A DNA stretch of 64,000 bases from an uncultured Porphyromonadaceae bacterium. Its GTDB lineage: Bacteria; Bacteroidota; Bacteroidia; Bacteroidales; UBA11471. Location: positions 1-64,000 of the forward strand of contig URHG01000009.1 of the NCBI GenBank assembly GCA_900547555.1. Reading direction: 5' to 3'. Below the pieces are notes generated by a model. The model saw nothing but the letters and a program-made list of their open reading frames with translations, was not told the origin of the DNA and did no database searches. Positions 1-9,216 of this stretch are shown piece after piece; positions within the stretch are counted from its first letter, which is position 1, and each line of letters starts with the position of its first letter. The translations under genes were made by a program, and so were the position numbers.

Positions 1-1103
1 GGCAGGAACAGACGGGAATCGAACCGTTCGAAGCGAAACACAAAGTCGAAGAAGGGATCCTTGTCGAAGGCCGGGTTTACGACTACCGAATCAGTGGCGC
101 CAAACCCCGAAGCGGAGTGGAGCTATCGGTGTGGGTTTACTCCGGAATGACGAACAGCCGGGGTCGTTGCACTACCGATTCTTTGGGCCGCTTCACGTTT
201 CTGTCCGACCGGGACATTTGGGGGAAGAACGAACTTGTATTGCAGAGCCGGAAGACGAACCGTCGCGGGAAGCAAAAGAACATGCCCTACCTGATCGAGC
301 TTGACCGCCAGTTCAGTCCTCGTGGCCGCGCTTACCGCGCCGATGAGCAGGAGTTGTCTCAGGAGTCAGAAGCACAAGCGGAATATGTCGAAGACGAGAC
401 CTACGGGCGGTCTGACACCCTTACGGGCATGCCTATCGAAGGTCTGAAAGTCCATAATTTGGGCGAAGTGGAAGTCAAGGGTAAGCGTAGGATTGAGAAT
501 CGTCGCCCTACGATAGAATATGATGTATCGGAAGAGGTGGATAAGATGATCGATTCGCAGGTACGGGATTATGTAGATGATATACCTCTTTTTTTAGAGC
601 GGATAAATCCTTTATTTAGTGTCGGAGAGGAATGGATAAATGCTTATACTTCTGTTCCTAAATATATGTATAAAGGAAAACACGCGAAATTTGTGTTATA
701 TAGATATTGGAAAGATGGCAGTTATCAACCGGATTATCGTAGAAGGGCTGTGTCCATGTCTATGGACGAAATTAAAAATATGGAAATTATAGAATATCCG
801 AGGTACGTCATTGTCAGACTGTATGAATATCCTCTAAATGAACGGAGACTATATCGAAAAGGATATAGACAAACATTTTTGCAAGGTTATTCCATACCGG
901 CGGAGTACTATCATGTCGATTACAGCGAAGGCGTGCTTCCTGATGAGCGGGATTACCGTCGTACGTTGTATTGGAATCCCGATTTGGCGACCGATTCATT
1001 GGGCCGAGCACAAGTAACTTTTTACAACAACAGTACGGCCACACGCCTGCGGGTCGATGTCGAAGCGATGCCGACAGGAGGAATTTCGGGGATCGTAGAT
1101 TAG
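1..1103 (+). CDS. C-terminal part of a large surface/periplasmic protein with beta-sandwich modules
   Basis: The frame is already open at the left edge, so the start is outside the window. The first visible residues (GILVEGRVYD, then SGVELSVWV) look like a carboxypeptidase-regulatory or macroglobulin-type beta-sandwich. The end (YWNPDLATDSLGRAQVTFY) resembles the closing module of long Bacteroidetes proteins annotated as carboxypeptidase-regulatory-like or MG-domain proteins. A GTG at 117 is in frame but unlikely to be the start, because coding-like sequence continues upstream of it. The middle (about nt 560-900) is much more AT-rich than the ends. The propeller lipoprotein follows after 23 bases. 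Function is unknown and the family call is an inference from end motifs. Confidence 0.6.
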   Translation, partial: QEQTGIEPFEAKHKVEEGILVEGRVYDYRISGAKPRSGVELSVWVYSGMTNSRGRCTTDSLGRFTFLSDRDIWGKNELVLQSRKTNRRGKQKNMPYLIELDRQFSPRGRAYRADEQELSQESEAQAEYVEDETYGRSDTLTGMPIEGLKVHNLGEVEVKGKRRIENRRPTIEYDVSEEVDKMIDSQVRDYVDDIPLFLERINPLFSVGEEWINAYTSVPKYMYKGKHAKFVLYRYWKDGSYQPDYRRRAVSMSMDEIKNMEIIEYPRYVIVRLYEYPLNERRLYRKGYRQTFLQGYSIPAEYYHVDYSEGVLPDERDYRRTLYWNPDLATDSLGRAQVTFYNNSTATRLRVDVEAMPTGGISGIVD

Positions 1104-1126
1104 AATCCGCTTGGACGAAGATCTGA

Positions 1127-2287
1127 ATGATAAGATTATTGAAATATAGCGCAGTATATATCTTTCTGTCGGTGATGGCAGGCTGTACGTCGCAAGAGCG
1201 CGGAATCGATGTGAAAGTCCTGCCTGTGCCGTTAGCAAAAGGATTACAGACAATTTCCGCCGACTCGATATTCGAATCGGTGGAATACATAACGTTGGAG
1301 ACCACCGAAGCTAATCTGTTGTCGGGCTTGGAATCACTGTCGGTACAATTACAGCAAGATACATTGTATATATGGGATCGCCACCAACAAGAATTGAGCC
1401 AATATGATGAACGGGGCCGTTATTTACAAAAACTATCCCGTAGGGGGAATGGTCCCGGAGAATATATAAACGTATCGGATTTTGTTGTACTGGATACGAT
1501 GGTTTGCCTTTTGGCCGGAGCGAACAAGAAAATAATGTTCTATCGTAAATCCGATTTTTCTTATGTAGGAGATTTGAAAATCCCTATAAATGCGTCGAGA
1601 ATGAAATTTTATGAGGGATTACTCTATTTATATTCAGGTTTTTTATCGTCGGAATATTATAATATGTATGTTATGGATATACATAGAGGAAAGATCTTAT
1701 CACGTTATAAGCCATATCAGCAGGAATGGAAAGGAACAGTATATTCACGAACAATATTTAATAAATCAACAGCCTATAATTATTATACAGAACCGTATAA
1801 TTACCATATTTATGAAGCGATGCCCGACGGAGATTCTGTCGTATTTCGATTGGATTTTGGCAAGGAAAATATGTATGATTCTGAATTTTTGCTGCTATCG
1901 CCAAGTGCTAAAAGGATATATCTGCAAGAAAGATATTCTGATCCATCAGACCGATTGATATCGGGTATTGATAATTTATATTTTTCCGACCAAATGAGAT
2001 TTTTTACCTTTACCTTTGGAACGCAGCCTTATTGGTATATAAATATAAAAGGAAAGTCTCCAATGGTAGGATATATATGTATATCTAAGAAATTTCCATG
2101 GGTGTCGGCTCAGGTGCATAGTATCGATGAAGATAATATATATAGTTTGGAAAGTGCCGATTATGTATGTGAATGGAAAGAACGTCTTGCGGGAACAGAT
2201 TGGATAGAGAATGTACCTGAGTGGTTATTATCCAAAATAAAGTTCGACGATAATCCCGTATTGTGCCGGTATAAATTGAAGAAATGA
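1127..2287 (+). CDS. 6-bladed beta-propeller lipoprotein
   Basis: A protein of 386 residues with a lipoprotein signal (hydrophobic residues 5-18, lipobox ending at the Cys of MAGCTSQ). The block YDERGRYLQKLSRRGNGPGE is the signature of the Bacteroidetes 6-bladed beta-propeller family, in which it closes one NHL-like blade. The family is exported and usually surface- or periplasm-facing, and it often sits near SusCD or TlpA genes. Its ligand is not known. The second half is noticeably AT-rich compared with its neighbours, which suggests mosaic or divergent sequence. The stop overlaps the start of a 45-codon ORF (ATGA). Confidence 0.8.
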   Translation: MIRLLKYSAVYIFLSVMAGCTSQERGIDVKVLPVPLAKGLQTISADSIFESVEYITLETTEANLLSGLESLSVQLQQDTLYIWDRHQQELSQYDERGRYLQKLSRRGNGPGEYINVSDFVVLDTMVCLLAGANKKIMFYRKSDFSYVGDLKIPINASRMKFYEGLLYLYSGFLSSEYYNMYVMDIHRGKILSRYKPYQQEWKGTVYSRTIFNKSTAYNYYTEPYNYHIYEAMPDGDSVVFRLDFGKENMYDSEFLLLSPSAKRIYLQERYSDPSDRLISGIDNLYFSDQMRFFTFTFGTQPYWYINIKGKSPMVGYICISKKFPWVSAQVHSIDEDNIYSLESADYVCEWKERLAGTDWIENVPEWLLSKIKFDDNPVLCRYKLKK

Positions 2288-2421
2288 AGTCTATGAAAGT
2301 TTATGCGTATGCAGTTACGATTGCGGCCGTATTGATGATGTTACTGAATGAGCTGTCGGATAGAAAGATTTCAGCTAAGGGTGTTTTAGGGGAATTTGTA
2401 ATAAATTACAATATTGAATGA
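2284..2421 (+). CDS. Tiny ORF coupled to the propeller gene
   Basis: This is a 45-codon frame starting with ATG inside the ATGA overlap with the propeller gene stop. Residues 5-21 are hydrophobic (VYAYAVTIAAVLMMLLN) and are followed by a short polar tail, so it could be a small membrane or secreted peptide. Short secreted peptides next to 6-bladed propeller genes are known in Bacteroidetes (NVEALA type), but this sequence lacks that motif. It may instead be the remnant of a longer gene. Coding is supported only by the overlap, the frame and the hydrophobic start. Confidence 0.35.
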   Translation: MKSMKVYAYAVTIAAVLMMLLNELSDRKISAKGVLGEFVINYNIE

Positions 2422-2471
2422 GAAGAAAATACCGATTCCGATAAAAGTCTGCGAGATTAAATAATTATTTA

Positions 2472-2479
2472 TATCTTTG
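2472..2479 (+). promoter_or_regulatory. -7 element TATCTTTG for the ECF sigma gene
   Basis: TATCTTTG matches the Bacteroidetes -7 consensus TAnnTTTG and ends 24 bases before the GTG start of the sigma factor. I see no clear TTTG -33 box. Confidence 0.6.
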
Positions 2480-2503
2480 CCGTTCCAGATAGAATCGGCA
2501 TAG

Positions 2504-3088
2504 GTGAATAACGAAAAATTCATACGAAGAATAAACGAGCGGGGATTAGATGCCTATAAGGAACTCTATGACCGCTATTACCGTACACTGGTCGTGTATG
2601 CCGCAAATTTTATCGAGGATGGAGACGTAGGCGAGGATATTGTACAGGAAATCATTGTAAATATTTGGGAAAACAAAATGACATTTGCTTCGTATGCGGC
2701 TTTTAACGCTTATCTCTATAATGCCGTACGCAATGCTTCACTCAATCACCTCAAGCATCAGGGTGTTGCCGATAAGTATATGGAGTATCTTGCGCACACC
2801 TATTCTCCGATTGAGGAAGAATCGGTCAATGAAGAGGAGGTTTACCGGCTTTTATTTGAACTGATAGATAAGTTGCCGTTTCGTTGTCGGGAAGTTTTCT
2901 TATTATATATGGAAGGAAAGAAAAACGAGGAGATTGCGGGAATGTTGTCGCTTTCTGTCGAGACGGTGAAAACGCAAAAAAAACGGGCTATGGCCTTTAT
3001 CCGGGGAAATTTAGATAAAGCGCTTCTTGTCTCATTGGCGGTATGTAGCGGAGAAATGTGGATTTTTGAAACCTTAAACCTCTATTAA
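2504..3088 (+). CDS. RNA polymerase ECF sigma-70 factor (FecI/RpoE type)
   Basis: A protein of 194 residues. Region 2 covers roughly residues 15-85 (AYKELYDRYYRTLVVYA, then DIVQEIIVNIWE). Region 4 is at about 118-166 (LPFRCREVFLLYMEGKKNEE, then LSVETVKTQKKRA), the helix-turn-helix that reads the -35 box. GTG at 2504 is chosen because the protein then begins as family members do (NNEKFIRRINERG) and a -7 element lies just upstream. Together with the FecR protein and the STN-bearing SusC protein downstream it forms a complete cell-surface signalling set, which in known systems activates the importer genes when substrate binds. The substrate is not shown by the sequence. Confidence 0.93.
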   Translation: MNNEKFIRRINERGLDAYKELYDRYYRTLVVYAANFIEDGDVGEDIVQEIIVNIWENKMTFASYAAFNAYLYNAVRNASLNHLKHQGVADKYMEYLAHTYSPIEEESVNEEEVYRLLFELIDKLPFRCREVFLLYMEGKKNEEIAGMLSLSVETVKTQKKRAMAFIRGNLDKALLVSLAVCSGEMWIFETLNLY

Positions 3089-3219
3089 ACCTTGTTTGAA
3101 GGGGTGTCTTCTTTCTTTTTGCTAAATATGAATATATAATGATATTTTTTTGAATTTCTTGTACCTCGATTTATGTCATTTGTTGTCTTTATATAGGAGA
3201 GAGGATAACAAATGTATAT

Positions 3220-4350
3220 ATGGAATATATCGAACAGCTTATTGCCAAATATTTATCCGGCACCCTATCCGAAGAAGAAATAACCGTTTTACGTCGTTGG
3301 ATCGATGAAAATCCGGGGCGGAGAAATTTTATACGTTCATTGGAGAGTCGAAGCGATTTGGTGAAAAAGTACAACCGTTATGCGGCGGTAGATATCGAGA
3401 GCGCCAAACGTCGCTTTTTGCGTTATGTCCGTCCTGTCGTGTTTTCTCCGTTTTCTCGTCGTGTGTGGTATTATGCGGCTGTTTTGGTTTCGCTGGTGGT
3501 GCTGTCGGTGTGGCTTTATGAGAAAGAGCCCCCCGGCTCCCCGCAGTTCACGCTCGAGCAGGTCGATCCCGGAGCAACACAAGCCATACTCATCATGGAC
3601 AATGGTACGGAGTTGGCTTTGACGGATCAAGAAGAGAAAACGATAGCCCTTGACGATTCCGTCTCGGCCCAGATGGGGAACGGAGCGATAACTTATCGGC
3701 CCGTTGCCAAAAAAACGAAAGCCGAATACCATACGATTGTCGTGCCTCGCGGCGGAGAGTATCGCATTACGCTTGCCGATGGTACCAGCGTGCATATCAA
3801 TGCTGAATCGCAATTACGTTTTCCTGTAACATTTTCAGACGAAGAACGTACCGTTCAACTTACGGGAGAGGCTTATTTTGAAGTTTCTCATCGGGAAAAT
3901 ACACCATTTGTCGTAGAAGTGGGGAATATGCGCGTGCGGCAATATGGTACGAAGTTCAACATCAATGCTTATGACGAAGTGCCCGAGGTTGTCCTTGTTT
4001 CGGGAAGTATCGGCGTGTCGGGTGCCGACAGGGAAGAAGTAACCCTTGCACCCGGGCAGTTGGCCGTCTGTGGCGAACATATTTCTGTAACGAATGTCGA
4101 CGTTGCCCCTTATATCGGGTGGACCAAAGGCCGTTTTACATTCGAGAACGAACGTCTGGCCGACATTGTGCCCGAGTTGATGCGCTGGTATGATGTCGAG
4201 ATCGAAATTTTTGACGATACGGTAGCCGATTTGCGATTTACCGGTAGCGTAGGTCGTTATGAGACGATAGAACACATTATGAAAGCGATTTCTTATACAC
4301 AAGGGGTAAGTGTTGCAGTGAATGGTAATAAAATAGAGATATCCAAATAA
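3220..4350 (+). CDS. FecR-family anti-sigma factor with DUF4974
   Basis: A protein of 376 residues. The cytoplasmic N-terminus (1-80) would bind the sigma factor, and a single membrane helix lies at about 83-100. The periplasmic FecR domain is at about 173-270 (VVPRGGEYRITLADGTSVHI, then LTGEAYFEVSH) and the C-terminal DUF4974 at about 300-374 (YIGWTKGRFTFENERL). This is the standard layout of Bacteroidetes anti-sigma factors that receive the signal from a SusC-type transporter. The SusC gene starts 6 bases after its stop, so the two are very likely co-transcribed. No TAnnTTTG element is seen in the 131-base gap before it, which would fit a promoter used by the ECF sigma itself. Confidence 0.93.
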   Translation: MEYIEQLIAKYLSGTLSEEEITVLRRWIDENPGRRNFIRSLESRSDLVKKYNRYAAVDIESAKRRFLRYVRPVVFSPFSRRVWYYAAVLVSLVVLSVWLYEKEPPGSPQFTLEQVDPGATQAILIMDNGTELALTDQEEKTIALDDSVSAQMGNGAITYRPVAKKTKAEYHTIVVPRGGEYRITLADGTSVHINAESQLRFPVTFSDEERTVQLTGEAYFEVSHRENTPFVVEVGNMRVRQYGTKFNINAYDEVPEVVLVSGSIGVSGADREEVTLAPGQLAVCGEHISVTNVDVAPYIGWTKGRFTFENERLADIVPELMRWYDVEIEIFDDTVADLRFTGSVGRYETIEHIMKAISYTQGVSVAVNGNKIEISK

Positions 4351-4356
4351 AAAACT

Positions 4357-7300
4357 ATGAGATTCTTGTTTCTTAAAACCTCAATTAAAAAACTCGTATG
4401 GCTTATCGGCTTATTACTTGTCCCGTTTACGGGATATGCCGATGATGCCCGTGATAAAGTCGTTACTTTGCAGCTAGACGGAGTTACATTGAAACGATTT
4501 TTCGATGAAATACATTCGCAGACGGGTGTCGATTTTATTTATACTCCGCAGCAAGCACGTTATGTCGAGCCTATTACAGTGAATGTTACGAATGCCGATC
4601 TCGGCCATGTGCTGGATAATATATTTCGTGGAAAAGGTCTTGAATATACCGTCGAGGGCAATATCATCACGTTGCGTTATCGCCGGTCTGTTGAGAAAAA
4701 TACAGCACCTGTGGCAGCGAAAGGTGAATCGAAAATAACCGTTTCGGGATTTGTGGAAGACACCTCGGGCGAGCCCGTTGCTGGTGCTGCGGTGTGGGTA
4801 AAGAATACGAAGATAGGTGTGATGACGGCTTCCGACGGTCGTTATACCGTTTCCGTCCCTATCTCACAAGGACCTATCGAGTTACGTTTTACCTGCATCG
4901 GTATGGAGCCGGTCGATGTGAAGTATCGAGGAAAAGATCAGATCAATGTCAAGATGTCGCCTTCTACCAATACTTTACAGACGACCGAGGTTGTCGCTAC
5001 CGGTATGTTTGTGCGCAAGGCCGAAAGTTTTACCGGGTCTGTTTCGACCTTCAATCAGGATCAGCTGAAACGTATGGGTACGCAGAATGTCTTGTCCAGT
5101 CTTAAAAACATAGATCCTTCGTTTGTCATAAACGAAAGCGTCGATTTCGGAAGCGACCCTAATAGAATGCCCGATATACAGATGCGTGGACAGAACAATA
5201 TTCCCGACCTGAAAGGAGAGTATCAGACTGCTCCCAATCAACCGCTTTTTATATTGGACGGATTCGAGGCTACGGTCGAGAAAGTGTATGACCTCGATAT
5301 GAACTTGGTGAAAAGCGTTACGTTGTTGAAAGATGCTGCTGCCAAAGCCATTTACGGTTCGAAAGCCGCCAATGGAGTCGTCGTTATCGAGACAATTCAA
5401 CCTGAGGCGGGACGGTTGCGGATCGCTTATACCGGGGCGGTCGATGTTACAGTTCCCGATTTGACGTCTTATAACTTGACCAATGCTTCGGAAAAGTTAC
5501 AAGCCGAAGTATTAGCCGGTAAATATACGAGCGGAAATGCTTATGAACAAGCCCGTCTCACACAAGAATATAACGAGCTGTATCGCGAAGTGGCTCGCGG
5601 TGTAGACAGTTATTGGATGTCGCAGCCCTTGCGTACCGGTATCGGAAACAAACACTCGGTATATATCGACGGCGGTAGCGAGGATATGCGTTATGCCGTC
5701 AGTTTGGGATATAATCATATTGCCGGTGTCATGAAAGGCTCCGACCGTAAAACGATTTCGGGAAGTGTTACACTCTCTTATCGCTATAAAACATTGAGTT
5801 TCAGAAACCAGTTGTCGATAGACAATAACAATGCCAAGAATTCGCCTTACGGTTCTTTCAGCAATTATTCCAAAATGAATCCCTATTGGCGTATTTACAA
5901 TACCGACGGTTCTCTGATCAAACAATATGGTTCGGATATTTACAATCCGTTGCTGAATGCCGATTTGAACAGTAAAGACCAAACCGGTTATACGACGATT
6001 ACCGAAAATTTTTACGGGGAGTGGGAAGCGTTCAAGAATTTCCGTATTCGCGCCCGCTTCGGATTGACGACACAGAAAAATTCTTCCGATATATTCAAGC
6101 CGGCTTCGCATACCGATTATGCCTCGATTTCGGTCAACTCCGACGATTATTTGCTGCGGGGAGAATATACCAAAGCGCAAGGTGCTCAGATGTCGTTGAG
6201 TGCCGATATCGGTGCGGCGTATGCAATAGAGGTGAACAAGCACCTTCTTTATACCAACCTTTCATGGACAATAGAGGAGGCCAATTCCGAAACGACGTCG
6301 AACACGGCTGTCGGATTCCCTTCCGACCGTATGGATTTCATTTCGTTCGGTAACGGATACAAAGTAGGAAGTAAACCTACTGGATCGGAAAGCACGACCC
6401 GTAGTGCAGGACTTGTTCTATCGGCCAACTATTCGTACGACAATCGTTATTTGGCCGACTTGTCATACCGCCTCAACGGTTCTTCGCAATTCGGAGCCGA
6501 AGAGCGGTGGGGAAATTTCTGGTCGGTAGGTATCGGTTGGAATCTGCATAAGGAACGTTTTATGCAGGCCGTAGATTTTATCGATTACTGCAAACTGAGG
6601 GCATCGTTGGGATATACCGGTTCGCAGAATTTCAATTCCTATCAGGCCATATCTACATACAACTATATTACCGACCGTACCTACAATGGCGATATGGGAG
6701 CCATACTTATGGGTATAGCCAATGACAACTTGAAGTGGCAACAACAGTATGACCGTAATATCGGGCTCGACCTCTCCATGATAAATAAGATTTCGCTTCG
6801 GGCCGATCTTTATTGGGCAACGACAACCAATCTGCTCAGCGATGTTACTTTGCCGCCTTCGGTGGGATTCTCTACATACAAGGAAAATTTGGGTGAGACG
6901 ATAAACAAAGGTGTGGAGGTAAACATCAATTATCGTGTATTCAATTATTCACAGACGCGCACATCTCTCAATATTTTTGCGAGTCTGGCTCATAATATCA
7001 ATAAAATCTCCAAAATATCCAATGCTTTGAAAAAAGTAAATGAGGAACAAGATGCCTCAAAGGAGTCATCATCGACAACGACCGAAGACGATTTGCGTAC
7101 ACCGTCTATCCGTTTTGAAGAAGGGCAAAGCCTTACCGCTATTTGGGCGGTGCGGTCGGCCGGAATAGATCCGGTAACCGGACGGGAGATATACATCAAG
7201 AAAGACGGTACGACGACTTTCGATTGGAGTGCGGCCGATCAGGTCGTGTGCGGAGATACCCAGCCCAAAGTTAACGGTAATATCGGTGCCAATTTCTCGA

Positions 7301-7719
7301 CCTACGGTTTCGATTTCAGTTTTACGTTTACCTATCGTTTGGGCGGACAGACATATAACAGCACTCTGGTCGAGAAAATCGAAAATGCCGACGTTAAAAA
7401 CTGGAATGTCGACAAGCGGGTGCTTACCGACCGTTGGAATACCCCCGGCGTACCGGCTAAGTATAAAAGTATAACCGATCAGTCGGTAACCAAGCCGACG
7501 TCTCGGTTTGTCGAGGACATCAATGAGTTGATGCTTTCTTCGGTCATGCTCTCGTATGATTTCTCCAACATGAAATGGGTAAAACGCAGCCCGATGGAAT
7601 ATTTTAAGATTACATTCAATATGAGCGATGTCTTTTGGTTGAGTTCCGTAAAGAAAGAGCAGGGTCTTGATTATCCCCGTGCGCATGCATTTTCTTTCGG
7701 AATACAAGCTCGATTCTAA
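4357..7719 (+). CDS. SusC/RagA-family TonB-linked outer membrane transporter with STN domain
   Basis: A protein of 1120 residues. A signal peptide (about 1-28) is followed by an STN domain (about 33-105, VTLQLDGVTLKRFFDEIHSQ) that in this class talks to FecR. A carboxypeptidase-regulatory-like domain follows (about 125-200, ITVSGFVEDTSGEPVAGAAV), then the TonB plug (about 205-345, with FILDGFEATVEKV and LLKDAAAKAIYGSKAANGVV) and a long beta-barrel ending in Phe. SusC proteins form a barrel capped by SusD and import ligands too large for porins, using TonB energy. The STN domain and the adjacent sigma/FecR genes imply substrate-induced autoregulation. The neighbouring lipoproteins contain no carbohydrate-active enzyme, so peptides or another non-glycan ligand are possible. 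Confidence 0.95.
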   Translation: MRFLFLKTSIKKLVWLIGLLLVPFTGYADDARDKVVTLQLDGVTLKRFFDEIHSQTGVDFIYTPQQARYVEPITVNVTNADLGHVLDNIFRGKGLEYTVEGNIITLRYRRSVEKNTAPVAAKGESKITVSGFVEDTSGEPVAGAAVWVKNTKIGVMTASDGRYTVSVPISQGPIELRFTCIGMEPVDVKYRGKDQINVKMSPSTNTLQTTEVVATGMFVRKAESFTGSVSTFNQDQLKRMGTQNVLSSLKNIDPSFVINESVDFGSDPNRMPDIQMRGQNNIPDLKGEYQTAPNQPLFILDGFEATVEKVYDLDMNLVKSVTLLKDAAAKAIYGSKAANGVVVIETIQPEAGRLRIAYTGAVDVTVPDLTSYNLTNASEKLQAEVLAGKYTSGNAYEQARLTQEYNELYREVARGVDSYWMSQPLRTGIGNKHSVYIDGGSEDMRYAVSLGYNHIAGVMKGSDRKTISGSVTLSYRYKTLSFRNQLSIDNNNAKNSPYGSFSNYSKMNPYWRIYNTDGSLIKQYGSDIYNPLLNADLNSKDQTGYTTITENFYGEWEAFKNFRIRARFGLTTQKNSSDIFKPASHTDYASISVNSDDYLLRGEYTKAQGAQMSLSADIGAAYAIEVNKHLLYTNLSWTIEEANSETTSNTAVGFPSDRMDFISFGNGYKVGSKPTGSESTTRSAGLVLSANYSYDNRYLADLSYRLNGSSQFGAEERWGNFWSVGIGWNLHKERFMQAVDFIDYCKLRASLGYTGSQNFNSYQAISTYNYITDRTYNGDMGAILMGIANDNLKWQQQYDRNIGLDLSMINKISLRADLYWATTTNLLSDVTLPPSVGFSTYKENLGETINKGVEVNINYRVFNYSQTRTSLNIFASLAHNINKISKISNALKKVNEEQDASKESSSTTTEDDLRTPSIRFEEGQSLTAIWAVRSAGIDPVTGREIYIKKDGTTTFDWSAADQVVCGDTQPKVNGNIGANFSTYGFDFSFTFTYRLGGQTYNSTLVEKIENADVKNWNVDKRVLTDRWNTPGVPAKYKSITDQSVTKPTSRFVEDINELMLSSVMLSYDFSNMKWVKRSPMEYFKITFNMSDVFWLSSVKKEQGLDYPRAHAFSFGIQARF

Positions 7720-7740
7720 TCTTTAAAAACAAAAAAAACG

Positions 7741-9207
7741 ATGAAACGATATATTGCAAAAATCGGATTGGCAGTTGTACTTGTCTCTTTGACAGCTTGT
7801 AATGATTGGCTCGATGTGAGTCCTAAAACCGAAATAAAAGCCGAAGATAATTTTAGTTCCGAGCAGGGGTTTAAAGATGCCCTTACTGGTTGTTATCTGA
7901 CGATGACTTCGTCGTCGCTGTATGGTAAAGAACTCACATTCGGTTTGCTCGATGTGTTGGCCCAATACTATACCGGCATTACGGGCGATAATCACGCTTA
8001 TGCTCATGAAGTGATATACGATTATGACGCTTCGTCGAGCGAGACACGTATCAATGCCGTTTGGGAAGACGGTTATAACCTGATTGCCAATATCAACGAA
8101 TTGATAGCCTATGTCGACAAGGCCGATACGCGAATGTTTACCGGGCGGAATTATCATCTGATAAGAGGAGAGGCTTACGGTTTGCGTGCCCAGATGCATT
8201 TCGACCTGTTGCGTTGTTTCGGGAAATCCTATGCAGCCGGGCCGACCGAAAAGGCCATTCCCTATATAACGGAAAACAGTAAGAAAGTAACACCCCTTTC
8301 CACGGTGGAGGCTGTTTTGGCAAAAATTTTGGCCGATTTGGAAATAGCGGAAAGCGAGTTGCAGTACGATCCGGTAATAACCGGTTCGGTCGCTTCGCCC
8401 GACGATGATGTTACGTATGAACGCGATCGGACGTTTAAGTTCAATTATTATGCTGTCAAGATGCTTCAAGCGCGGGTATATCTCTATATGGGCAATTACG
8501 AAAAGGCCGAGGCTGCGGCTCGGGTTGTCGTGAATCAGGAATCTTTTACATTTACGCCCGAGTCCGAAATCTCTACGACCGATGTTGCTTCCAAGAATTA
8601 TGTTTTCTCCCAAGAATTGGTATTTGCCTTGTATAACAGTGATTTGCAATCGCTATATACCGAGTCGTTCACACCCGATAACGGTCTGTATATGCTCGAA
8701 GAAACGTATGAATCGCTTTATGAGACCGATGTCTATGGGGCCTTTACCGATTATCGTTATGTATATCAGACGGAGTTGCAGTCGAATGTACGTCTTTCGA
8801 CGAAGCTGAAACAGCCTACGGGAGGTAACGCCTCTTTCTTGAAGCGTACTCCGGTGATGCGGTTGAGCGAAGCCTATTATATTATGGCCGAGTGTGCTTC
8901 CCATTCGGCGACACGCTTGGGAGAGGCGGTCGGTTATCTCAATACGGTGCGCACCCATCGCGGGCATACCGCTCTTCTGCCCGAGACGTTGAGCAAGGAG
9001 GAAATAGCAGATGAAATATACAAGGAGTATGCCAAAGAATTTACGTGCGAAGGACAGCTTTGGTTCTATTTCAAACGTTTGGATTACGAGATGATACCGG
9101 TCTTGTCTTCCAATAACGGAGCTCCTGTTACTACTTATGTATTACCCGATTATATATTCCCGTTGCCCGATGACGAGATTGAATTCGGCGGGCGCGAAAA
9201 CGAATAA
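7741..9207 (+). CDS. RagB/SusD-family nutrient-uptake lipoprotein
   Basis: A protein of 488 residues with lipobox SLTAC (Cys20) and the SusD-like N-terminal pattern NDWLDVSPKTEIKAEDNFSS. The C-terminal part has the usual RLSEAYYIMAECA helix and the closing YVLPDYIFPLPDDEIEFGG block. It is expected to be anchored on the cell surface as a hinged lid over the SusC barrel encoded 21 bases upstream. The fold is rich in TPR-like helices. Ligand identity cannot be read from the sequence. Confidence 0.94.
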   Translation: MKRYIAKIGLAVVLVSLTACNDWLDVSPKTEIKAEDNFSSEQGFKDALTGCYLTMTSSSLYGKELTFGLLDVLAQYYTGITGDNHAYAHEVIYDYDASSSETRINAVWEDGYNLIANINELIAYVDKADTRMFTGRNYHLIRGEAYGLRAQMHFDLLRCFGKSYAAGPTEKAIPYITENSKKVTPLSTVEAVLAKILADLEIAESELQYDPVITGSVASPDDDVTYERDRTFKFNYYAVKMLQARVYLYMGNYEKAEAAARVVVNQESFTFTPESEISTTDVASKNYVFSQELVFALYNSDLQSLYTESFTPDNGLYMLEETYESLYETDVYGAFTDYRYVYQTELQSNVRLSTKLKQPTGGNASFLKRTPVMRLSEAYYIMAECASHSATRLGEAVGYLNTVRTHRGHTALLPETLSKEEIADEIYKEYAKEFTCEGQLWFYFKRLDYEMIPVLSSNNGAPVTTYVLPDYIFPLPDDEIEFGGRENE

Positions 9208-9216
9208 GATACGATT

